DNA of 64,000 nt from Lichenifustis flavocetrariae (GTDB lineage Bacteria; Pseudomonadota; Alphaproteobacteria; Rhizobiales; Beijerinckiaceae). Within the stretch, counting starts at the first letter, position 1, and each line of letters begins with the position of its first letter. A model generated the notes under the pieces. That model made no database searches. It saw only the letters and a program-made list of their open reading frames with translations, and was not told the origin of the DNA. The stretch spans positions 372,001 through 436,000 of the forward strand of contig NZ_JAMOIM010000001.1 of NCBI RefSeq assembly GCF_026130545.1, given 5' to 3'. The position numbers were made by a program, and so were the translations under genes. This document shows positions 44,305 to 51,501 of the stretch, in pieces.

Positions 44305-45042
44305 ATGTCGATCTGCGCGCTTGAATTTCAGCCCTCCGGCGTTTCGGTGCAGGGACGCGGAACTGCACCGGAGACCCGAGGTTCTGTCGCCAATCCTGAC
44401 TGCGGGTCTGCGATCCTGTCCCAAGCCCTGGATGTGTTGAGCGATGCCCTAATTCTCACGGACCGGCTGTCTCGCGTCCGGCATATCAATCGAGCCGCGC
44501 GCGCGATTCTGGCGGAAGGGAGCTTGGTCATTCGCAACGGCTTGCTCTGCGCCAGAACCATCCAAGAGACTCATGTTCTTCAAGAGTTGATCTCGAGCCA
44601 GGGTCGCGAAGCGACCGCCGCCGGTCATTTTCGAACGAACGCTACCTGTGGACGAGGAGGCCTCGTCCTCACCGTCGTCACGGCGCAGAACATGCCCACG
44701 GACGAGCCAGACGCCGGATCGGTTCTCGTGGTCGCGCATGAACTCAACCGCGCCCAGATCCCCTCACCTTGCGTGATCGGCAGCTTTTTCGGCCTTACCC
44801 CCGCGGAAGCAAGGCTGGCCTATGAAATGGCCCATGGCGATGGTCTCGGCGCGTGCGCCCGTCGCCTCGGCATCACGCCCAACACCGCCCGCACGCATCT
44901 CAAACATGTGTTCGAGAAGACCGGGACGCGCCGGCAGGCTGAATTGCTGCGGCTGCTCCTCAGCTGTGGTTTTTCCCTCGCGGATTGTTCCCCCGCAGCG
45001 ACGAACGTGAGTCTGCGCGCGGCAGGACGCCGTCGTGCCTGA
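44305..45042 (+). CDS. LuxR-type helix-turn-helix regulator
   Basis: The product is 245 residues. Residues 40-165 may be a PAS-like sensing domain (ALDVLSDALILTDRLSRVRHINRAARAIL is the PAS-like start, shown here as LILTDRLSRVRHINRAA), and 170-235 form the LuxR HTH (FFGLTPAEARLAYEMAHGDG, ARRLGITPNTARTHLKHVFE). The sensory part has no receiver Asp, so it is not a response regulator. It is divergent from the hybrid kinase over 272 bases and convergent with a Crp-type gene. Target unknown. Confidence 0.85.
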   Translation: MSICALEFQPSGVSVQGRGTAPETRGSVANPDCGSAILSQALDVLSDALILTDRLSRVRHINRAARAILAEGSLVIRNGLLCARTIQETHVLQELISSQGREATAAGHFRTNATCGRGGLVLTVVTAQNMPTDEPDAGSVLVVAHELNRAQIPSPCVIGSFFGLTPAEARLAYEMAHGDGLGACARRLGITPNTARTHLKHVFEKTGTRRQAELLRLLLSCGFSLADCSPAATNVSLRAAGRRRA

Positions 45043-45118
45043 TCGGCGAATGAGCCCCGAAGCCATGCCGGGGGGCCTTGCTCAGACTTCGCGGGAACAG
45101 CTGTATGCTCCGGTGGGC

Positions 45119-45805
45119 TTACTCGGCCGCGAGCTTTTCGAGTGCATGCCAATCCAGGATCGACAAACCTCCCGGGTGCAGATCCACCAGGCCGGCACGT
45201 TGCCAAGTCCTGAGATACCGATTTGTCGATTCTCGCGAGAGGCCGACGAGGTTGCCGATCTCGCGTTGAGACATCCTGATGCTGGGCTGCTGACCGGCCG
45301 GGGCGTCGGCCATCTTGCCCACCGACAACAGCGCTTGCGCCAGCCGCCCCGACATGGGGCCGAAGCTTGCCTCCGCGAGCCGATGGCTCGTCCGTCGCAG
45401 CCGGCCGCTGAGGACCTTGAGAAGGGTCAAAGCCGCCGAGGGTTCCGCCATCAGGGTCGACATGAAATCGCGGCGCTCCAGCAGCAGCAGCCTGCAATCC
45501 GACAGAGCGGTCGCATCCGCGCTACGGGGCAGTCCGTCGAGAAGCGCAAGCTCGCCGAAGACTTCGTTCTCGCCGATGATATTGAGGGTGAGTTCGGTGT
45601 CACTCGCGGATGGCACAGAAATACGCACAAGGCCCGAGATCATGGCCAGCAGACCGAACCCCTCGTCGCCCATCGAGAAGATACGCTCTGCTTTGACGAA
45701 GGTCAGCACACGGGCATGAGCAACGAAACGCGCGATCACCGGCGGCGGCATGTCACGGAAGAATTCATGGCGCATCAGGAGGGCCGATTTCTCAGCCTCG
45801 ATCAT
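45119..45805 (-). CDS. Crp/Fnr-family regulator
   Basis: The product is 228 residues: a cyclic-nucleotide-binding fold at about 15-135 (RIFSMGDEGFGLLAMISGLV, ENEVFGELALLDGLPRSADA, the phosphate cassette with Glu and Arg) and a Crp HTH at 175-220 (MSQREIGNLVGLSRESTNRY, WQRAGLVDLH). The cassette GELALLDGLPRSA keeps the residues used for cAMP binding, and no N-terminal Cys cluster for an Fnr iron-sulfur site is seen. It is divergent from the YcaO operon over 239 bases and may control it; a class III cyclase gene lies at 51502. Confidence 0.88.
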   Translation of the reverse strand: MIEAEKSALLMRHEFFRDMPPPVIARFVAHARVLTFVKAERIFSMGDEGFGLLAMISGLVRISVPSASDTELTLNIIGENEVFGELALLDGLPRSADATALSDCRLLLLERRDFMSTLMAEPSAALTLLKVLSGRLRRTSHRLAEASFGPMSGRLAQALLSVGKMADAPAGQQPSIRMSQREIGNLVGLSRESTNRYLRTWQRAGLVDLHPGGLSILDWHALEKLAAE

Positions 45806-46044
45806 GGAATATCGGCCTCACGCAAGCTCTTGCGGAACATTGGGCGGAAGTCCCATTCGGCGCGGCAAATGGTGCCATCAGCCACCCAGCATGACACACG
45901 CCCCTCATTTGTAGAAGCCGCGTTGTCGGCGATGTCGAACTATGCCGATATAGCAACCTTCCAAGCAACGTCCGCTCAGGCCAGCGCTATTCGGAGAGAG
46001 GGTTTGACGGGGATCTTTTCCAAGCCTTCCACGGTCGGCCGACA

Positions 46045-47298
46045 GTGAAGGCCGCGTCGGCTCCCTCAACGCTGCCTTTCGGCCGCGATGCCGTCCAGAA
46101 GACCTATCAACGTGGCACCCATCGGGCGTGCTCGCCGAACGACACGCTCGCACGCCTGAAGCCGCTGTTGCCGGCTTTCGGCATCACGCGGGTCGCCAAT
46201 CTCACGGGTCTCGATCGGGTCGGCCTGCCGGTCGTCGCGGTCTTTCGCCCCAATGCCCGGTCGAGCGCTGTCTTCCACGGCAAAGGCATCGATCTCGCTG
46301 CCGCGAAAGCCTCCGGGATCATGGAAGCCATAGAAACATGGCATGCCGAGAACGCGGTGCTCCCGCTCATGTTCGGGAGCACCGTAGACCTTCGCGCACG
46401 GTTCCACCTGGTCGACACGGAGGGGTTGCCTCGGCGCACCGACCTCGCGTTGTCCGCACATGCGCCCCTTCTCTGGGCGGAGGGCACCGATTGGATGTCC
46501 GAGGCGGCAACGTGGGTGCCGTTCGACCTTGTTCACGCGAATTTTACCGTCGACGGGCCTTTCACGACAGACGTGTTCTCAACCGACACCAACGGCCTCG
46601 CGTCCGGCAATACGTTCTGGGAAGCCGTCAGCCACGGCCTCTGTGAGATCATCGAGCGCGATGCGACGGCGCTTTGGCGGGCGAGCGCGGCCGATCGACA
46701 GAAGGCGATGCGCGTCGATCTCGCCGCCGTGACCGATTCGCTCTGCCTGGAGGTCCTCGACCGGTTCGCGCAGGCCGGCCTCGATGTCGCCGTCTGGAAC
46801 ATGACCACGGACGTCGGTGTTCCGGCTTTTCAGTGCCTGATCAAGGATGCGTCGGACCGGAGCGGCCACATCGGAAGCGGGGCCGGATGCCATTCCAACA
46901 GGCATGTGGCCTTGCTGCGGGCCCTGACGGAAGCCGCCCAGGTGCGCATGACCTACATCGCCGGATCGCGCGAAGATCTCAATCCCGATGACTATGCGTC
47001 CGCGACCATTCGCCATCGGCACCAAAGCGTCGCCCGGATGATGGAGGCCGGACCCGGCCAGCGCTCAATCGCCGGCGAGGCCGACGAAATCTTTGAGACT
47101 TTCGAGGCCGAAGTTCGATGGCTGCTGGATCGGCTCAGGGGGGCAGGGCTCCGCGAGGTGGTCGTCGTCGATCTTTCGCGGCCTGACTTTGACCTCTCGG
47201 TCGTGCGGGTCATTGTTCCTTTTCTCGAAGGGTCCGATCATCACCGGGGAAGCTATGTCCCGGGGCGCCGTCATCGACTGCAGACGAGTTCGTCATGA
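46045..47298 (+). CDS. YcaO-domain cyclodehydratase/thioamidase-type protein
   Basis: The product is 417 residues from a GTG at 46045. YcaO ATP-site segments are visible: GIDLAAAKASGIMEAIETWH, FSTDTNGLASGNTFWEAVSH, LCEIIERDATALW and GAGCHSNRHVALLRALTEAAQ. YcaO proteins phosphorylate the backbone amide to make azolines or, with TfuA, thioamides in peptides or proteins. It overlaps the TfuA gene by 4 bases, so TfuA is its likely partner. The family is found in RiPP operons (thioviridamide, trifolitoxin) and in methanogen McrA modification. The C-terminus ends VPGRRHRLQTSSS, without the Pro-rich tail used by azoline-forming YcaOs. Confidence 0.93.
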   Translation: MKAASAPSTLPFGRDAVQKTYQRGTHRACSPNDTLARLKPLLPAFGITRVANLTGLDRVGLPVVAVFRPNARSSAVFHGKGIDLAAAKASGIMEAIETWHAENAVLPLMFGSTVDLRARFHLVDTEGLPRRTDLALSAHAPLLWAEGTDWMSEAATWVPFDLVHANFTVDGPFTTDVFSTDTNGLASGNTFWEAVSHGLCEIIERDATALWRASAADRQKAMRVDLAAVTDSLCLEVLDRFAQAGLDVAVWNMTTDVGVPAFQCLIKDASDRSGHIGSGAGCHSNRHVALLRALTEAAQVRMTYIAGSREDLNPDDYASATIRHRHQSVARMMEAGPGQRSIAGEADEIFETFEAEVRWLLDRLRGAGLREVVVVDLSRPDFDLSVVRVIVPFLEGSDHHRGSYVPGRRHRLQTSSS

Positions 47299-48638
47299 CA
47301 GCCGCCTGCGTCTTTGTGGGACCGACGTTGCCGGCAAGCGAGGTCGCGCGGCATCTCGATGCCGTCTGTCTGCCGCCAGTGGCCCAGGGGGACGTGATCG
47401 GCGCCGTCCGGCGGTACAGACCGCAGGCGATCGGGCTGATCGACGGCGTTTTTGGCGGGGCTCCGGCGGTTTGGCACAAGGAAATTCTCTGGGCCCTGTC
47501 GGAGGGCGTCGCCGTCTTCGGCAGCGCCAGCATGGGGGCCTTGCGGGCAGCCGAGTTACACGGGTTCGGCATGCGCGGCGTCGGCCGGATTTTTGAGGCC
47601 TATCGCGACGGTGCTCTCGAAGACGACGACGATGTCGCGGTCATCTATGGGCCTGCGGAGATCGGTTATCCCTGTCTGTCCGAGCCTATGGTCAACATCA
47701 GGGAGACGCTGTCGCAGGCCCAATCCGAGGGCATACTCGCGCCATCATCGCGCCTCGCGATCGAGCGTTTCGCGAAGTCCCTGCATTTTCCGGAGCGGAC
47801 CTGGTCGAACATCCTGAATGGTGAAACCCGCCCGGATCGGGCCGACCTGTCCCGCATCCAAGCTTGGGTGGAAACCGGAAGGGTGGACCTCAAGCGCCGT
47901 GACGCGTTGGCGATGCTGACCGCGATGCGCGACACTTCTCCTCAGGGAGCGACGACCTCTCCCTCGTTCCACTTCGAGAGAACCACCTTCTGGGCTGATT
48001 TGACGGCCCGGATTGCGACGGTCGATGCGGCATCGGACGATCAGAACGCCGAGGCGATCGTGGACGAACTCCGCCTGGAGATGCCCGATCTGTTTCGAGA
48101 CCTTCGGGACGAATCCCTCCTTCGCTACGCAATCGATCTTGTCCAGGAACCTACGGGCGCGGAAGATCGCGGCCTCAATTCGGTGGAGGCCGCCGATGAT
48201 CTGCGTGCCTCCTTGCATTTGTACAATCAGGCAGCCTTCCAAACCTGGCTCGCGCGGAACGACGTCACGCCGCACGCCTTTGACGATCTCGCGGCCCGCT
48301 TGGCGCGCCAGGACCGATTTCGCGCCTCCGCGATCCCGGTTCTGTCCCGCTACCTGCTGGACGAGTTGCGATTCAGGGGCGACTACGAACGCTTCGCGGC
48401 ACGGGCGCAACGGAAACAGGCGCACCTTGCGGAGCATTTGCCCTCGGAGGAACTGGCGCCCTCGATGCGCCTGGCGCTGCGGGATTGGTTTTGCAGACAC
48501 CGCCTGGGGCAGCCGGGCGACCTCGACCTCGGCACGATCCTGGAGCGCTCGGGCTTCGCCGATGCGGCGCATCTCGACCGCGCCTTGCGCCTCGAACATT
48601 TGTATCTGACACTCAGCACACCCGCGATCGACGGGTGA
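47295..48638 (+). CDS. TfuA-like protein with long C-terminal extension
   Basis: The product is 447 residues. The N-terminal 160 residues are the TfuA core: CVFVGPTLPASEV, PPVAQGDVIGAVRRYRPQAI, LIDGVFGGAPAVWHKEILWA, FGSASMGALRAAEL and GRIFEAYRDGALEDDDDVAV. TfuA partners YcaO in thioamide formation, supplying sulfide or guiding the substrate by current models. The remaining 280 residues are a largely helical region of no recognised family, about double the usual TfuA length. It is coupled to the YcaO gene by overlap (ATGA at 47295-47298), and the metalloprotease gene follows 40 bases later. Confidence 0.92.
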   Translation: MTAACVFVGPTLPASEVARHLDAVCLPPVAQGDVIGAVRRYRPQAIGLIDGVFGGAPAVWHKEILWALSEGVAVFGSASMGALRAAELHGFGMRGVGRIFEAYRDGALEDDDDVAVIYGPAEIGYPCLSEPMVNIRETLSQAQSEGILAPSSRLAIERFAKSLHFPERTWSNILNGETRPDRADLSRIQAWVETGRVDLKRRDALAMLTAMRDTSPQGATTSPSFHFERTTFWADLTARIATVDAASDDQNAEAIVDELRLEMPDLFRDLRDESLLRYAIDLVQEPTGAEDRGLNSVEAADDLRASLHLYNQAAFQTWLARNDVTPHAFDDLAARLARQDRFRASAIPVLSRYLLDELRFRGDYERFAARAQRKQAHLAEHLPSEELAPSMRLALRDWFCRHRLGQPGDLDLGTILERSGFADAAHLDRALRLEHLYLTLSTPAIDG

Positions 48639-48678
48639 TCGGATGCGTGCTGCCGAGCAAGGTCCTGGGAGGATAGCG

Positions 48679-50058
48679 ATGGGGCCGGATGCCCGGCGGG
48701 ATGGCATTAAGTTCCGGCTGTTTCCGAAGCCCCCGTCGCTTCATCCAGGTCGACCGCCAGAAACGATTCGCGTCTCCAGCGGCCCAGGTTCGATCGGGGC
48801 CGGGCCGAGCGACGGTCGCATGTACCTGCTTCGGCCCCTCGGGAAGCAACAGCCCTACGGTTCCGTGAACACGTCGAGGGGTGCGCCCCAGCTCGAACTC
48901 CCGCCCTGGCGCGGCGAGATCGCGCCACCGGTCGCTCCGGACCGAACCGGTCATTTCGATCACCTCATCTTCGGCGAGCCGGGTTTCGAAGAGGCGCATG
49001 TGTTCGGAAGCGTGCGTTTCGTCATGGATATCTGGCAGAGCTATGCCGGGCAGCCGATCGACTGGCACTTCGCCGAGGCCTTTCCCCGCCTCGAAATCAG
49101 CATCCTGCCGGGCCTGAACAATGCCCACGCGGGCTACGGCTACATGGAGGTCGGCGCCTATCACACGGAGGATGGGGGGCTGCTGCCCTATTCCCTGAAC
49201 TTCGACGTGATCGCCCATGAAACGGGGCACCTCGTGATCTACTCGCTCATCGGCGTGCCGACGCCGCTCACCGAGCGGGGCGAATATTTCGGCTTTCACG
49301 AATCGGCGGCGGATCTTTCGGCTCTCGTCGCCGCGCTGCATTTCGATCTGCATGTCGACCAATTGCTCGAAACCACGCACGGGAATCTCTATACGTTCAA
49401 CGAACTCAATCGCTTCGCCGAGCTGTCGGCCTCGGACCAGATCCGCTTGGCCAGCAACACGCTGACAATGGAGGATTTCGCTAAAGGCTGGACCGATGAA
49501 CATGCGTTGTCACAGCCCCTGACGGGTGCGTTCTTCGACATTTTCATCGATATCTTCCAGGAGCATCTCGTCGATCGCGGCATCATCCCCCGCCGCATCG
49601 CCGACCTCACCCGGCTCGTCGCCAGAAGGCCGGACATTGTGGCGGCGATCCAACCTGCTTTTGACGATGCCTATCGCCAGGCGCCCGAGGCCTTTCGGGG
49701 CGCGCTCTTGGCCGCACGCGATTACCTTGGCTTCGCCCTGGCCGAAACGTGGAAGCGCTTGTCGCCCGGCTTCTTCAGCTATGCCAAGGTGGCCGAGACG
49801 CTGCTCGGCGTCGAAGCCGCGATCAGCCGTGGCCGATATCGCCATGCCATGCTGGAAAGCTTCGACTGGCGTGGCGTTGGACGGGTGGCAAGCGGGCCAA
49901 GGCGCGCACCGCCCGGACCGGACAGCCACAGCCAGTCGGTTCGCACGCTTATTCCGGACTTTGGCCGTCGGGATCGCCCGACCCAAGGGCTACGGCCGCG
50001 ATTTTCCAATTGCCGCTGCGACATGCACCGGAATTTCAAAGGGGGTGTTTATGGCTGA
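48679..50058 (+). CDS. Gluzincin-type zinc metalloprotease in the YcaO operon
   Basis: The product is 459 residues from ATG 48679 with GGGAGGA upstream; an open frame from 48643 lacks such a site. DVIAHETGHLVIYSL holds the zinc ligands His180 and His184 with catalytic Glu181, and 24 residues later FHESAADLSAL gives Glu208 and an Asp, as in thermolysin-like gluzincins (HExxH and ExxxD). No signal peptide, so it should act inside the cell. The C-terminal 80 residues are basic and Pro/Arg-rich. The next gene starts within its last 8 bases. A role in processing the modified product is plausible but not shown. Confidence 0.82.
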   Translation: MGPDARRDGIKFRLFPKPPSLHPGRPPETIRVSSGPGSIGAGPSDGRMYLLRPLGKQQPYGSVNTSRGAPQLELPPWRGEIAPPVAPDRTGHFDHLIFGEPGFEEAHVFGSVRFVMDIWQSYAGQPIDWHFAEAFPRLEISILPGLNNAHAGYGYMEVGAYHTEDGGLLPYSLNFDVIAHETGHLVIYSLIGVPTPLTERGEYFGFHESAADLSALVAALHFDLHVDQLLETTHGNLYTFNELNRFAELSASDQIRLASNTLTMEDFAKGWTDEHALSQPLTGAFFDIFIDIFQEHLVDRGIIPRRIADLTRLVARRPDIVAAIQPAFDDAYRQAPEAFRGALLAARDYLGFALAETWKRLSPGFFSYAKVAETLLGVEAAISRGRYRHAMLESFDWRGVGRVASGPRRAPPGPDSHSQSVRTLIPDFGRRDRPTQGLRPRFSNCRCDMHRNFKGGVYG

Positions 50059-50863
50059 GACATTGTTATCCGCGGGTCAGCTGAAGCTTTTTGGCAGGCT
50101 CGTCTCCGAATTGCATCTCATGCGCCTGGGAGAGGCGACACAAAAGGCGGCCGCCGCAACGGCTGAGGCTGGCAGCGCCTGGCTCGCCGACCATACCGAT
50201 GCTTCCGCCGAGACGGTACGGGACAAGATCCTCGACCATGCCCGAACGCTGACGCAGGCCGACCAGATCTTCGCGGCCTTCAAAGTCTACGAGGCCGCCG
50301 CCAGCGCCGTTGCCGAGGGACTGGCGGCGTCCGGTGTCGTCGCCAAAGCCTTGGACCAGGCACTTGCCTTCGGTCCCTACAGGGCGAACGGCGGCAACAA
50401 GTTCCTGCAAAATCAGCTGGAGGCTTCCGAGACGCCGGCTCTCGCTCGGATCTATTCGTTTTCCTATCAGGGCGACTATTACGACCTGAATACCCCCGCG
50501 ATCTTTCTGGTTCACGGACCCGGACTTGCGATCCGCAAAGGGCCGCAGGACGGGGGTTCCGACCTCGAAACATCCGGTGTCATGGCGCGTGTGTGGGAGT
50601 TCAGCAGCCCGCAATGGCAGGGCGGCGCCAACGATCTGCGTTACTGGGAATATGACAAGAGTGATTTCTCGATGCGCTTCGACCTCTCGAGCGGCCCCTT
50701 GTGGCAGATTCTTCTGGAACCGGCGGCACGGGGCGCCGAACTCAGCAGCGGCGCAAGCCTGAGCAGCGGCGCGAGTCTCAGCAGCGGGGCAAGTTTGAGC
50801 AGTGGGGCGAGCTTGAGCAGCGGCGCCAGTCTGAACGGCGCCACGATGCGCGGGAAGCGCTGA
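50051..50863 (+). CDS. Protein with C-terminal SSGASL hexapeptide repeats
   Basis: The product is 270 residues from ATG 50051 (GGGGG upstream), starting inside the end of the metalloprotease gene. Residues 1-120 are mostly helical (QLKLFGRLVSELHLMRLGEA, KILDHARTLTQADQIFAA). Residues 130-230 contain aromatic segments (YSFSYQGDYYDLNTPAIFLV, RVWEFSSPQWQGG, RYWEYDKSDFSM). Residues 232-261 are five SSGASL units, then NGATMRGKR. The codons differ between units, so selection acts on the protein. No homologue is recognised. Position as last gene of the YcaO-TfuA operon makes it the best candidate substrate of the modification, with Ser/Gly/Ala repeats as core; a beta-solenoid structural role is the alternative. 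Confidence 0.8.
   Translation: MAETLLSAGQLKLFGRLVSELHLMRLGEATQKAAAATAEAGSAWLADHTDASAETVRDKILDHARTLTQADQIFAAFKVYEAAASAVAEGLAASGVVAKALDQALAFGPYRANGGNKFLQNQLEASETPALARIYSFSYQGDYYDLNTPAIFLVHGPGLAIRKGPQDGGSDLETSGVMARVWEFSSPQWQGGANDLRYWEYDKSDFSMRFDLSSGPLWQILLEPAARGAELSSGASLSSGASLSSGASLSSGASLSSGASLNGATMRGKR
50744..50833 (+). repeat. Five tandem 18-bp repeats coding SSGASL
   Basis: Five in-frame 18-bp units (50744, 50762, 50780, 50798, 50816) each encode Ser-Ser-Gly-Ala-Ser-Leu, preceded by a Leu codon and followed by a degenerate unit. Units differ at third positions (for example GCA/GCG/GCC for Ala and CTG/CTC/TTG for Leu), so the array is old rather than a fresh slippage product. Confidence 0.95.
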
Positions 50864-50869
50864 CCGCGG

Positions 50870-51481
50870 TCATGCCGGACCGGTCTTGACCGGTCGGTCC
50901 GGCCGCCAGAGCATCTGAAACTTTTCCTCGTCTTCGCCGACGATCTGAAATCCCATCCGACGGTAGAGGCCGATGGCGGGGTTGCCGCGGATCACGTCGA
51001 GGGCCACTGTCCGGCGCGTCTGCGTCGCTCGCGCGGTCAGCGACGTGAGCAGGAATGTGCCGATCCCCTGGCCCCGCCATTGGGCATGGAGATGCAGCTG
51101 ATCGAGATGGAACCGGCGTTTCGTACTGGACACCTGGATCCAGCCGAGATCCTCCTTGGAGATGCACGCGATCTTGGAGCAGCGCGGCTTGAACCCGCGT
51201 GAAAAGCGTGCGCGCAGCCGATCCTCGTCGCCGAGCCCGAGCGCGGTGAGCAGAGGCAGCATGGTTTGCAGGTAGAGGCCTTCCGCTAACCCTCGGTCCC
51301 CCTTGTGGGTTGGACGAAGTTCAACCTCTTGCGGGCGGATGCGGCAATGGGGGGGCGGGCCGTTTGGCACGGAGGTGACCCAGTTCCGGACTAAATGGAC
51401 CAACGGACTTGGGGCCGAGTTTACGAAGGGTGTCGCGTTGCGATCAAGATCCGTTTGGGTGATAGTGGAAGAACGCTGCAC
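50870..51481 (-). CDS. GNAT N-acetyltransferase
   Basis: The frame gives up to 203 residues. The last 130 are a clear GNAT domain: LHAQWRGQGIGTFLLTSL (acetyl-CoA loop, with Q-x2-G-x-G), VALDVIRGNPAIGLYRRMGF and DEEKFQMLWRP. The first 50 residues (Thr/Pro/Arg-rich) look non-conserved, so the true start is probably internal, possibly a GTG near 51366; I leave the longest form because no start is clearly better. It faces the repeat-protein gene (7 bases between stops) and is divergent from the cyclase gene. Substrate unknown. Confidence 0.7.
   Translation of the reverse strand: MQRSSTITQTDLDRNATPFVNSAPSPLVHLVRNWVTSVPNGPPPHCRIRPQEVELRPTHKGDRGLAEGLYLQTMLPLLTALGLGDEDRLRARFSRGFKPRCSKIACISKEDLGWIQVSSTKRRFHLDQLHLHAQWRGQGIGTFLLTSLTARATQTRRTVALDVIRGNPAIGLYRRMGFQIVGEDEEKFQMLWRPDRPVKTGPA
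50874..50903. terminator. Hairpin at the end of the convergent YcaO operon and GNAT gene
   Basis: GCCGGACC (50874-50881) pairs exactly with GGTCCGGC (50896-50903) around 14 bases that contain further ACCGGT symmetry. It lies 11 bases after the repeat-protein stop, inside the last codons of the GNAT gene. No T-tract; the call is tentative. Confidence 0.35.
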
Positions 51482-51501
51482 GTAAAGCTTTGGACCTCGT
51501 T

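Noticed and set aside
50744-50833. SSGASL repeats as pentapeptide-repeat protein
   Set aside because: The period is six residues, not five, and the A(D/N)LXX pattern is not met, so the standard pentapeptide family does not fit.
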